Assembly (NCBI GenBank): GCA_042663485.1
Contig: JBHTAF010000003.1
Reading direction: 5' to 3' (one strand)
Length of the DNA: 64,000 nt
Source of the DNA: Natronosalvus sp042663485
GTDB lineage: Archaea > Halobacteriota > Halobacteria > Halobacteriales > Natrialbaceae
Part shown: piece by piece, positions 33,368 through 40,953 of the stretch
Layout: each line of letters starts with the position of its first letter
Position numbering within the stretch: the first letter of the stretch is position 1
Notes under the pieces: model-generated
The model's input: the letters and a program-made list of their open reading frames with translations, nothing else
What the model was told of the DNA's origin: nothing
Databases searched by the model: none
Translations under genes and position numbers: made by a program

Positions 33368-34015
33368 ATGGAACTCAAATTGACATTAGAGCATGGTGCT
33401 CTATCAGCACAGATTGAAGCCTCTGAAGAGGACAATTATACGCAGGTACTCGACGATCTAGCCACATTTCTAGAGGACCATCCTGAATTGGCCATAAATA
33501 GAGACGTCGAAACACCACAGGAACCTAACCCTGAACCAGAACAATCTACTGAATCTAAGGATGCAGTCCTAGCGGAGTTCACAGAAACTGATAGTGGCTC
33601 ACCATCATCGTCAGTAGAAACAATTAGTAGAGAGATCCTCCGCCCCCTTCTCAAAGAGATTGATGTAAGCGAGGACGAATTCATCCGTGTCTTCGAAGTA
33701 GATGAAGAAGTGACACCGAGAATACTTACATCGGATGATATTCCAGGTGAGACCAAAGGAGAAAAGATACTCAATGCGTCACTCATTCTCACTACAATCT
33801 GGCAGGAGTGCTACGGTGAGAAATGGATGAAAACAAGCGAACTTTCTGACTCGCTTGAACAGTCAGGTCTTAGCAATAGAACTGACTATATCTATAACCA
33901 GGAAAATTGGCAAGCGATGTTTAATAAAGATGGGGAGAAACGCGGAACGAAACTCCGTGTTACGCGACTAGGAAAAGACAAAGCAGAGGAATTAATGGAG
34001 ACTCTAGCAGCCTGA
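33368..34015 (+). CDS. Element-encoded protein with C-terminal winged helix, function unknown
   Basis: 215 residues. The N-terminus (MELKLTLEHGALSAQIEASEED) reads as paired strands, then an acidic, Ser/Pro/Glu-rich spacer. The C-terminal part looks winged-helix-like: KILNASLILTTIWQECYG, MKTSELSDSLEQSGLSN and KLRVTRLGKDKAEEL. AT-rich codon use matches the rest of the element. It lies 4 bp upstream of the next gene, so they form an operon. Unknown in function; no homologue was recognised. Might be a regulator or sensor of the pair. Confidence 0.72.
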   Translation: MELKLTLEHGALSAQIEASEEDNYTQVLDDLATFLEDHPELAINRDVETPQEPNPEPEQSTESKDAVLAEFTETDSGSPSSSVETISREILRPLLKEIDVSEDEFIRVFEVDEEVTPRILTSDDIPGETKGEKILNASLILTTIWQECYGEKWMKTSELSDSLEQSGLSNRTDYIYNQENWQAMFNKDGEKRGTKLRVTRLGKDKAEELMETLAA

Positions 34016-34019
34016 GCGT

Positions 34020-34775
34020 ATGGATTTTGAGACAATCATCAAGGAAGCAACCCCGTCGACTAATCGGGATCTTGTTGGGTTGGTAGTATATTACCACGAT
34101 CAGATCGAAGAAACAAGCAGCATAACAAGTCAGGACATATATGACACAATCGACAAATCACGGCTTAAAGAAATCTCACCTCAGAGTATTGGTGCACACA
34201 TTAGATACCTAAAAAGAGAAAATCTTATATCCAAAAATGGCAATGGGTACCGTTTAACTCTTCAGGGCCTGGGATACTACGAAGAAAAGATTGGAACTGT
34301 CAAAAGCAGAGGCGAGGATATTGCTTTTCTCAGCATATCACATATAGATGATGAATTTTACAAAGATCTAGTCGATAATATCAATGAAAGCTATAGAGAG
34401 GGAATTGATGATGCTGTTCTTGTACTAACGAGAAAACTGTTAGAGAATCTTTTAATAGATATTCTAAGAACGAGATATGGGCTAACAGCTAATCGGATCG
34501 ACTTGTTCTATAATACGAATAAGAGACAGTTTAGGCGATTCTCAAAATTAATTGAAAACCTCGAGAGTAGTTTGGAGGATCTTGAGTACTTTTCAGATCG
34601 GCTGGACGAAGATATAGTAACTTTGCTTAAAGAGCTGAAGGCACAGGGGGATGCAAGCGCTCATTCCATTGAAGTGAATCCCTCTGAAGAAGAGATGGCG
34701 GAATATCAGGTGAAGGCAGGCAAGGCATCAAGTATTCTATTCTATACATTGGCAAAGATAAGAGAATCAAAATAG
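34020..34775 (+). CDS. Winged-helix protein with HEPN/DUF4145-like C-terminus
   Basis: 251 residues. Residues 1-85 are a winged helix (SPQSIGAHIRYLKRENLISKNGNGYRLTL). From about 115 to 245 lies an all-helical HEPN/DUF4145-like region: DDAVLVLTRKLLENLLIDILR, then FSKLIENLESS and GDASAHSIEVNP. The usual HEPN ribonuclease motif RX4-6H is not clear, so catalysis is uncertain. Such domains occur in abortive-infection and toxin-type systems as well as in regulators. It is linked to the upstream gene and adjoins the protease gene. Foreign codon use. Confidence 0.68.
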   Translation: MDFETIIKEATPSTNRDLVGLVVYYHDQIEETSSITSQDIYDTIDKSRLKEISPQSIGAHIRYLKRENLISKNGNGYRLTLQGLGYYEEKIGTVKSRGEDIAFLSISHIDDEFYKDLVDNINESYREGIDDAVLVLTRKLLENLLIDILRTRYGLTANRIDLFYNTNKRQFRRFSKLIENLESSLEDLEYFSDRLDEDIVTLLKELKAQGDASAHSIEVNPSEEEMAEYQVKAGKASSILFYTLAKIRESK

Positions 34776-34807
34776 CTAGTTCTACCTAGAATCCTGCCCC
34801 TTGAGGT

Positions 34808-34830
34808 GCGTGTGCGCGAGGCAAGGCCGT
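34808..34830 (+). promoter_or_regulatory. Shared 23-bp upstream motif, copy 2
   Basis: Perfect copy of the word at 33284-33306. A TATA box (gtttatatg, near 34876) lies about 45 bp downstream and 27 bp before ATG 34904. This suggests joint control of the protease and the two-gene unit. Confidence 0.6.
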
Positions 34831-34903
34831 ATCCAAGTTTCGCCTGTTTTACTTTCACTCCGCCGCCGCACCGTTTATATGTAACCCCGACTAACAAGTT
34901 ATT

Positions 34904-35692
34904 ATGCCTGACAATAATCGAATGCCCACCTCAACCCAGTGGACTCGTGATGCTGTGGGGGATGAAGGAAGAGAAGCCATTGATTCTGTATTTCAAATAA
35001 TTTGTCCACATACTCAATCGCAGGGTACTGGATTCTTATTGGATAGTGGATACGTCGTTACTAATGCTCATGTAGTTGAGGGTGCTGTTGCAGGTGGTAT
35101 ACTGGCTCGATCTTCCCGAGGGGAACAAGTGAACTTCTCCAACAAAACTGTGGACCCAGACAGGGATTTGGCGGTGCTGGAACCGATTGAAGACCCGAGT
35201 GGCGACTTAAGGTTGGAACTCGATGCTGACTTTGATGTCGGTGCTCAGGTTTCAACTTGGGGCTTCCCATTAGGTCACTCAGGACCTTCTCCCCTCCTAT
35301 CTGTTGGTTATCTTTCTGGGTTTAGTCAGGAACGAACTTCCTCAGGACCTGTCAAACAACTTGTTGTTAACGGGGCGTTCAATGACGGGAATTCAGGTGG
35401 TCCACTCTTTCTGTCAGAAGATGATGGAATTATTGGGGTTGTAGTTGCTAAACATGCTCCATTTACACAGTTCCAGCACTCTGCGCTGGAAGCACTTGCT
35501 AATAACCGAAGTGGAGTGAACTTCACAGCGGAAGATGAGCATGGAAATGGGCAACGATTCTCGGAGTCACAGCTTGTTGCAGATCTGATGCAACGGTTCA
35601 TCTCCCTTACTCAGGTGATGATTGGATATGCTGTGGATGCTTCGGAACTGGCGGATTTCCTTGACGAAAATGATATTCCCTATAACGTGTAG
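34904..35692 (+). CDS. Trypsin-like serine protease (HtrA-like), element cargo
   Basis: 262 residues. The triad is complete: H56 in VVTNAHVV, D88 in DPDRDLAVLE, S164 in NDGNSGGPLF. No signal peptide or PDZ domain is visible, so it should act in the cytoplasm. A conserved helical C-terminus (LTQVMIGYAVDASELADFLDEN) may bind a partner. Stand-alone trypsin-like proteins serve as effectors in some defence systems; here the link is by context only. ATG 34904 fits a TATA box 27 bp upstream. Confidence 0.85.
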   Translation: MPDNNRMPTSTQWTRDAVGDEGREAIDSVFQIICPHTQSQGTGFLLDSGYVVTNAHVVEGAVAGGILARSSRGEQVNFSNKTVDPDRDLAVLEPIEDPSGDLRLELDADFDVGAQVSTWGFPLGHSGPSPLLSVGYLSGFSQERTSSGPVKQLVVNGAFNDGNSGGPLFLSEDDGIIGVVVAKHAPFTQFQHSALEALANNRSGVNFTAEDEHGNGQRFSESQLVADLMQRFISLTQVMIGYAVDASELADFLDENDIPYNV

Positions 35693-35790
35693 CTTAGAAG
35701 GGATTCTTGCTTGAATTCATCCACCCCCTGCTCTACACATGATGGGACCCGCTCCGAATCTAATTTTGACGGGGCACGGGTTGTGGGTGA

Positions 35791-36744
35791 TTATTCTATT
35801 GTCTCTTTAGGGTCAATGACCTCTCCCTCCTCAGGGTACACCCCCACTTGGTCACAAAGGTCGTAGAGGGGACATGCTTCTGGTCCTTCAAAACAAGCAG
35901 GTTTGCGTGCTGTGCAATACTCCCGTCCGAATTGAATCGATGCTGTATGCCCGAATCCACACTTTTCAGGAGGAACCCCACCGCTTCGGAAATCCACTTC
36001 TTCACCGTCAATAATGTAGGTTCCGCCGTTTGAGAAGTCCTCAGTTGTTGAGTCTATCATATGTCTATTAGACTCTGATTGGAAGCCGCACTTCTCCGCC
36101 GGAACCTCCCGCTCGAGCACCTCGCGAACCCCCTCGTGGTCGGCGTCGGCCGGGGCGATTCCGAGGCGGCGGTAGATGCGGTGAACGTGCGTGTCGACGG
36201 GGAAGACGCCGTTCCGGCCGCCGGCGAACAGGAGCACGCAATCGGCCGTCTTCGGTCCGACGCCCGAGACCCCGAGCAGCGTCTGCCTGACCTCGGCGGG
36301 GTCGCTCTCGCGAACGAACGCGTCGAAAGCGGCGGCCGAGCCCCAGCGCTCGAGGACCCAGTCGGCGGCGGCCTGGATGACCTCGGACTTTTGATTGTAC
36401 AGCCCGGCCGGCTGGATGGTCTCCGCGAGTTTCGAGCGTTCGGCGTCGGCGAGCGCGGCCGCGAGGTCGGTTTCCGTCTCCAGACCACCGTATCGCTCGA
36501 GCAGGGCGTCGTGGGCGGGCTGGCTCGCCACGTCGCTCGTGTTCTGGCTCAGAATCGTCCGGACGAGACACTCGAAGGCGTCCTGTCCGCCGTAGGTCTT
36601 CTGCCAGTATCGCTCCCCCAACCGGTCGACGACGAGTTCGGCCCGCGTGTCCGCGGTCGCGGGGTCGAAGGTGGCTGCCGTGCCGCCGCCGTCGGCGCCG
36701 CCGCTGATGTTCACCGCGGGTTCGGGATCGGCCTCGTCTCCCAT
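35791..36744 (-). CDS. nth: Endonuclease III, chimeric: host catalytic domain with element-encoded 4Fe-4S end
   Basis: 317 residues. Residues 1-221 are host: the glycosylase core with LRTILSQNTSD-like entry, the HhH LLGVSGVGPKTADCVLLF (catalytic K165) and FPVDTHVHRI (catalytic D184). After the KCGF at 218-221 comes a 43-residue insert encoded by the element, then a second KCGF (261-264) and an element-coded iron-sulfur end with C277, C284, C291 and C297. The host copy of this end lies displaced at 31101. Without the element the protein would be about 280 residues. It excises oxidised pyrimidines in base-excision repair. Whether the insert is tolerated is unknown. Confidence 0.85.
   Translation of the reverse strand: MGDEADPEPAVNISGGADGGGTAATFDPATADTRAELVVDRLGERYWQKTYGGQDAFECLVRTILSQNTSDVASQPAHDALLERYGGLETETDLAAALADAERSKLAETIQPAGLYNQKSEVIQAAADWVLERWGSAAAFDAFVRESDPAEVRQTLLGVSGVGPKTADCVLLFAGGRNGVFPVDTHVHRIYRRLGIAPADADHEGVREVLEREVPAEKCGFQSESNRHMIDSTTEDFSNGGTYIIDGEEVDFRSGGVPPEKCGFGHTASIQFGREYCTARKPACFEGPEACPLYDLCDQVGVYPEEGEVIDPKETIE
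35953..35967. repeat. Degenerate third copy of the nth attachment core
   Basis: The sequence gaatccacacttttc matches the core at 11 or 12 of 15 positions and also encodes KCGF. It marks where the element-coded replacement of the nth end begins, 129 bp (43 codons) inside the right core. Confidence 0.7.
36082..36095. repeat. Attachment site core, right (attR)
   Basis: The 14-bp gaagccgcacttct, identical to 31281-31294. To its right nth continues as host DNA with normal GC content; to its left the element begins. It encodes KCGF at residues 218-221 of the chimera. Confidence 0.85.
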
Positions 36745-36888
36745 GCTCGACGGTAGCCGCTGCGGTCACAAAACGGCGCCGGAATCGGCGGTCGATGGGC
36801 GGCGGTTCGCCGGGCGCCTCGAGTTCGTCGTCGGAGCGTCAGGTTCACAGTGCGCCAGTTCGCTGATTCGTCGACGGCTGCCCTCGAG

Positions 36889-36981
36889 TTTCGGAAACGA
36901 TTTCGGAAAGAACGTTTTCCGCGTTAGACGCTCCGAGAGACCCGATATGAGTGTTTCGGCAGTTATCGGAAATTTCGGAAA
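36889..36981. promoter_or_regulatory. Repeated TTTCGGAAA boxes upstream of the PolB2 operon
   Basis: TTTCGGAAA occurs at 36889-36897, 36901-36909 and 36973-36981, and TATCGGAAA at 36964-36972, so two pairs lie 12 and 9 bp apart. The 9-mer is close to a palindrome. Position 50-140 bp before ATG 37029 suits an operator for a damage-response operon, though no known archaeal regulator is named for it. Confidence 0.55.
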
Positions 36982-37028
36982 CGGCCCCCCGATGGTTATC
37001 CCGGCCGCTCTCGACCGATCGGATAGCC

Positions 37029-37787
37029 ATGACGATAATCGCACACGATTCGACGCTCGAGTCCGGACTCACGCTGCTTCGAACGCCGTCACGACGGTCG
37101 GCCGCGGTTCACCGACTCGTCTGTGAGTATCTGGCCGACATTCGTGCGTCTCCCGAGCGAGCGGACCGCCCGGCCGAGAAATCGACGGCGGCGGAGGCCG
37201 TCCGCGGTCGAGCCTACTGGATCGACGCTGGCAACGTCGCCTCGACACACGCCCTCTACGAGTGTGCGCCGGGGTCCGGCCGAGCGCTCGAGCGACTGCG
37301 GATCGCCCGAGCGTTCACCGCCTACCAGCACCACTCGCTGGTCCGGGCGGTCGTGCGACGAGCCGACGCCGACACCCCGCTCGTGGTCGCGCCGAACGTC
37401 GCCTCGCTCTACCAGGATGGAGACCTCCGCGAGTGGGAGCGGACGGACCTGCTCGCGTCGACGCTCGCCGTCCTGGGCGAACTCGGTCGCGGACTCGAGT
37501 GCTCCGTCGTGATCACGGCGGGTGCTAACGTCCCCGGAGCGACCCTCGAGCGCCTCGAGACCGCGGCGGACTCGACCATCGAGTGTACGCGCACCCGCGA
37601 GGGGCTGCGGTTCGAGGGGGAGGGATTCGAGACGATGGGCTACTGGCACGGTCCCGTCTGGCAGACGACGATTCCTTACTGGGTCGACCTCTTCGGGGCC
37701 GTCGATCCCGAGCGGCCGTGGGAGTCCAGGGCGGGGGCGGGGACGGACCACCCGTCGATCGACCCCCTCGAGGGGGTGCTCGCCTGA
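37029..37787 (+). CDS. RecA-like protein lacking a P-loop (PolB2-associated)
   Basis: 252 residues. It has the overall strand and helix pattern of a RecA fold: AYWIDAGNVASTHALYECA, LVRAVVRRADADTPLVVAPNVASLY and LECSVVITAGANVPGA. The Walker A position reads LLRTPSRRSAAVHRL, so nucleotide binding is probably lost. The gene ends overlapping the next start (TGATG), and PolB2 follows. Inactivated RecA paralogues linked to PolB2 have been compared with the bacterial ImuA-ImuB-DnaE2 mutasome; a translesion or damage role here is an inference. Confidence 0.7.
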   Translation: MTIIAHDSTLESGLTLLRTPSRRSAAVHRLVCEYLADIRASPERADRPAEKSTAAEAVRGRAYWIDAGNVASTHALYECAPGSGRALERLRIARAFTAYQHHSLVRAVVRRADADTPLVVAPNVASLYQDGDLREWERTDLLASTLAVLGELGRGLECSVVITAGANVPGATLERLETAADSTIECTRTREGLRFEGEGFETMGYWHGPVWQTTIPYWVDLFGAVDPERPWESRAGAGTDHPSIDPLEGVLA

Positions 37788-38164
37788 TGGGGCGAACCAA
37801 CCCCACCTACCGCGACGCGCTCCGGCGGCTGGAGGCCGACTGGAAACCGATGCGACGCGCGTTGCGCCGAGAGCGTCAGGCCGACTTCGATCGGCTCTTC
37901 GAGCGGGCGCGGAACGTGGCCGACGCGGCGGGGTACGCGAACGCGGCGGACCCGGAACGAGCGCTGGTGCTGTCGCTACTGGTGGCCCACGAGACGGCGA
38001 CCCGGCGGCTCGAGGCGCGGGTGGCGACGATCGAGTCGGCACTGGATGCGCTCGAGACAGAGGTTGACAGCGACATCGACACCGACACGGACGCCGGTTC
38101 GAGAGCCGACGCCGACACGGACGCCGAATCGAGAGCCAGCATCGGAGGAGGCGACCGGCCGTGA
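37787..38164 (+). CDS. Small helical protein between RecA-like and PolB2 genes
   Basis: 125 residues. An amphipathic helical N-terminus, YRDALRRLEADWKPMRRALRRERQADFDRLFERAR, is followed by a leucine-rich helix (ALVLSLLVAHETATRRLEARVATIESALDAL) and an acidic Asp/Thr/Ser tail. It overlaps both neighbours by 1 and 4 bp, so it is translationally coupled and likely a linker or adaptor protein. I do not recognise a named family with certainty. Confidence 0.65.
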   Translation: MGRTNPTYRDALRRLEADWKPMRRALRRERQADFDRLFERARNVADAAGYANAADPERALVLSLLVAHETATRRLEARVATIESALDALETEVDSDIDTDTDAGSRADADTDAESRASIGGGDRP

Positions 38165-40494
38165 CCTTCACCCTCGAGTTCGAGGACGACCTCGTCAGGG
38201 AGTGGATGCTCGAGGGCGAGGACGGCGATTCGGACGACGACCTTCCGGGCGCGACCTTCGAGGAACGCACCGACTACGTTCCCGCGCTGTTCGTCGACGG
38301 GCCGCTCGAGGCCCTCGAGGCCCTCCGAGACGCCCTCGCCTCGGATCCCAAAGTCTGCGAGACGACGTTCGAGGATCGGTACCCGAGCCTGCACGCTCAC
38401 CACGCCGACGACCCCTCGAAGATGCTCCGCGTCGGCCTCGAGCGCGTCGACGAGGTTCGGACGCTGGCCGACGAAATTCGAGGCGTCTACGGTCGCGAAC
38501 ACCACGCTCCCGGGACCCTCCGCCTGTTCGACGTCGATCTCACGCCCGGCTTTCGGTACTGTCTCGACGAGAGAGTCAACCCCGCGCCGAGTCGGCCCCT
38601 CCGGACCCTCGAGATCGGGATCGACGACCGGGCGCTCGCGTCGGGCGACCTCTCGAGCCTCGAGATCGACGGCGAATCGGTGATGAGCGACCCGGCGAAC
38701 GTCCTCTGGTCGCTCGGGCGGCGACTCGAGCGCCGCGATCCCGACGTGCTCGTGGTGAGCAACGGCGACCTCGTGCCGACCGTCGAGCGGGCGGCGGCCG
38801 ACGCGGGCCTCGAGGGCGTCCACCTCGGTCGGCTCCCCGGCTGGACGAAGCTAGCGGGCGAGAGCACGTACGCGAGTTATGGACAGATCGGCCACTCCCC
38901 GGCGCGATACCGGGTTCCCGGCCGGGCGATCGTCGACCGATCGAACAGCTTCCTGTGGCACCAGTCGGGGCTCGCCGGGCTCGAGTACCTGGTCCAGCGG
39001 TCGCGAAAACCCCTTCAGGAAGCCGCCTGGGCCAGCATCGGAACGGTGTTGACCGCGATCCAGATCCGCGAGGCGCGGGCGTGGGGCGTTCCCGCCCCGC
39101 TCAACAAGTGGGAGCCCGAGACGTTCAAGGACGTCTCGACGCTCCACGCGGCCGATCGCGGCGGATTCACGTTCGCCCCCGAGGTCGGCCTCCACGAGGA
39201 CGTCCACGAACTCGACTTCGCGTCGCTGTACCCGCGGATCATCTGCCGACACAACGTGAGTCCGGAGACCGTCGGCTGCGACGGCGCCTGCCGGGACGTC
39301 CGTCCGACCCTCGGAACCGGCCGCGAGGACGAGAAGGTGCCCGGACTCGAGTACGACGTCTGTGGGACCGACGGCTTCCTCCCGGCGGTGTTGCGCCCCC
39401 TGCTCGACCGCCGGGCGGCCTGCAAGCGCCGCCTGCGCGACGATCCGGGCGAGGACGAGGTTACTCGACTACGGGCCGAGTCCGGCGCGATCAAGTGGGT
39501 GCTCGTCTCCTGTTTCGGCTACCAGGGCTACCGCAACGCGAAGTTCGGGCGCATCGAGTGCCACGAGGCGATCAACGCCTACGCCCGCGAGATCGCCCTC
39601 CGAGCCAAGGAGCGCCTCGAGGACGCCGGCTGGCGGATCGTCCACGGCATCGTCGACAGCCTCTGGGTGACGCCACGAGTCGACGATCCCGATCCGCTCG
39701 AGGGTGTGATCGCCGAAATCAGCCGCGACGTCGGTATCGACATCGAGCACGACGGACGCTACGAGTGGGTGTGTTTCGTGCCGTTGCGGGGATCGAGCGG
39801 CGGCGAGGGCGGGAGCGGAAACGGAAGCGGAAGTGGTTCAGGAACCGCGATCGATGCTGCTGCCGGCGCTGGTGCCGCCACTGGCGCTGGCGTTGCCGCC
39901 GGCGCACTCACGAAGTACGTCGGCAAACGGACGACCGGCGAGTTCAAAGTCCGCGGCCTCGAGTGCCGCCAGCGCCACACGCCGGCGTTCGTGGCCGACT
40001 GCCAGCAGGAGTTTCTCGAGGTGCTCGACGAGACCCGCGACCCGGCCGCCGTCTGTGACTACCTCGCTCGTCGGCTGGGCGACCTCCGTCGCGGCACGAT
40101 CGACCGCGACGAGCTGGTGATCGCGAAACGCGTCTCGAGACCGCTGGAGGCGTACAGCCAGGAGACGCACGTCGTGGGTGCGTTGCGTCGGTACGAACGG
40201 CACGACGTCCCCCGGCGGCCGGGGCAGACAGTCGAGTACGTCGTCGTCGACGACGGTGCGACGCGAACCGAGGAGCGCGTACGTCTCGCGTTCGAGCGTG
40301 CAGATGCACGCCCTGAGCGTACGGTATCGGACTCCGACGGGAAACAGCGAGACGGATACGACGTCGACTACTACGCGGCCCTGCTGCTCCGCGCGGCCGA
40401 GAGCGTCACCGCCGCCCTGGGATGGGATCGGTCGCGGATCCAGCGCGCCCTCGAGGACGATCGGACGGTTTCGCTGTCGGTATTTACCCGATAA
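38161..40494 (+). CDS. polB2: PolB2-type family B DNA polymerase with altered catalytic motifs
   Basis: 777 residues from GTG 38161. Motif A keeps its aspartate (ELDFASLYPRI, D352). Motif B is KWVLVSCFGYQGYRN. Motif C reads HGIVDS (residues 495-500): the first aspartate of YGDTDS is replaced by Ile497, and only D499 remains. The exonuclease Exo I site is also unlike DIETT (LEIGID), so proofreading is probably lost. A Gly/Ser/Ala-rich insert (about 545-580) lies in the thumb region. PolB2 proteins are often partly inactivated; this one may be a non-canonical translesion enzyme or structural. Confidence 0.85.
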   Translation: MTFTLEFEDDLVREWMLEGEDGDSDDDLPGATFEERTDYVPALFVDGPLEALEALRDALASDPKVCETTFEDRYPSLHAHHADDPSKMLRVGLERVDEVRTLADEIRGVYGREHHAPGTLRLFDVDLTPGFRYCLDERVNPAPSRPLRTLEIGIDDRALASGDLSSLEIDGESVMSDPANVLWSLGRRLERRDPDVLVVSNGDLVPTVERAAADAGLEGVHLGRLPGWTKLAGESTYASYGQIGHSPARYRVPGRAIVDRSNSFLWHQSGLAGLEYLVQRSRKPLQEAAWASIGTVLTAIQIREARAWGVPAPLNKWEPETFKDVSTLHAADRGGFTFAPEVGLHEDVHELDFASLYPRIICRHNVSPETVGCDGACRDVRPTLGTGREDEKVPGLEYDVCGTDGFLPAVLRPLLDRRAACKRRLRDDPGEDEVTRLRAESGAIKWVLVSCFGYQGYRNAKFGRIECHEAINAYAREIALRAKERLEDAGWRIVHGIVDSLWVTPRVDDPDPLEGVIAEISRDVGIDIEHDGRYEWVCFVPLRGSSGGEGGSGNGSGSGSGTAIDAAAGAGAATGAGVAAGALTKYVGKRTTGEFKVRGLECRQRHTPAFVADCQQEFLEVLDETRDPAAVCDYLARRLGDLRRGTIDRDELVIAKRVSRPLEAYSQETHVVGALRRYERHDVPRRPGQTVEYVVVDDGATRTEERVRLAFERADARPERTVSDSDGKQRDGYDVDYYAALLLRAAESVTAALGWDRSRIQRALEDDRTVSLSVFTR

Positions 40495-40557
40495 GCGACG
40501 AGTAGACTGTCTCGACCGCCACATTTACCCGAGCAGATCACCTTTTCGACGCTAGCG

Positions 40558-40953
40558 ATGGCGAGCAGGGACCAGACATCCGGCGACCGGTGCGCTCACC
40601 TGGGTCGACGAGAGACCGTCGCCGAACCGGAAGTGATGACCGGGGAGCGCGATGGGGCGGTGACGGTCGCGTCGCTGCCGACCGTGGTCGGTGACGAACG
40701 CCGACCGCGACCGCTCCTGACGAACTCGACCGACGCCGCGATCACGGACGCCGAAACCAGGCCACCAAGCGTTCATAGTGACGCGACGCGGAACGAACAC
40801 GTGTGGACGATCGCGGTGAGCGATACCGGGATCGAGACGACGCTCGAGACGGGATCGACGCTCCAGTTCACGGTCCCGACCGCCGCCCACGACGAACGGA
40901 AACGGGACCACGAGAACGACGATAGACACGAGGACACTACTCATGCACTCTGA
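40558..40953 (+). pseudogene. Decayed histidine kinase remnant upstream of receiver genes
   Basis: 131 codons. The frame keeps recognisable ATPase-domain pieces of a haloarchaeal sensor kinase: VASLPTVVGDERR, LLTNSTDAAITDAET (N box, altered), VWTIAVSDTGI (G1 box), then directly GSTLQFTVPTA, which should follow the F and G2 boxes. The F/G2 region is missing, and no histidine phosphorylation site remains. So the kinase is degenerate. Its end overlaps the receiver start by 11 bp, as in intact kinase-receiver operons. The receivers must be phosphorylated by another kinase. Confidence 0.68.

Larger units (their letters stand above)
31281..36095. mobile_element. 4.8-kb integrated element inserted in nth
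   Basis: The segment is bounded by identical 14-bp cores (gaagccgcacttct) at 31281-31294 and 36082-36095. Inside lie a ribbon-helix-helix protein gene, a tyrosine recombinase, two linked unknown genes and a trypsin-like protease. Base composition drops sharply to AT-rich, with AGA and ATA codons not used by neighbours. The target is the iron-sulfur end of nth; the element supplies a recoded replacement for the lost gene end. No replication gene is visible, so it is an integrative element or satellite rather than a plasmid. Confidence 0.9.

Noticed and set aside
34020..34775. HEPN ribonuclease toxin call for the second cargo gene
   Set aside because: The RX4-6H motif is not visible; GDASAH lacks the needed arginine spacing. 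Kept as HEPN/DUF4145-like without assigning catalysis.
38046..40058. Long open frame overlapping PolB2 in another frame
   Set aside because: The translation is almost all Arg, Pro and Gly, as expected from a shifted frame in GC-rich DNA. PolB2 has recognisable motifs in its own frame.
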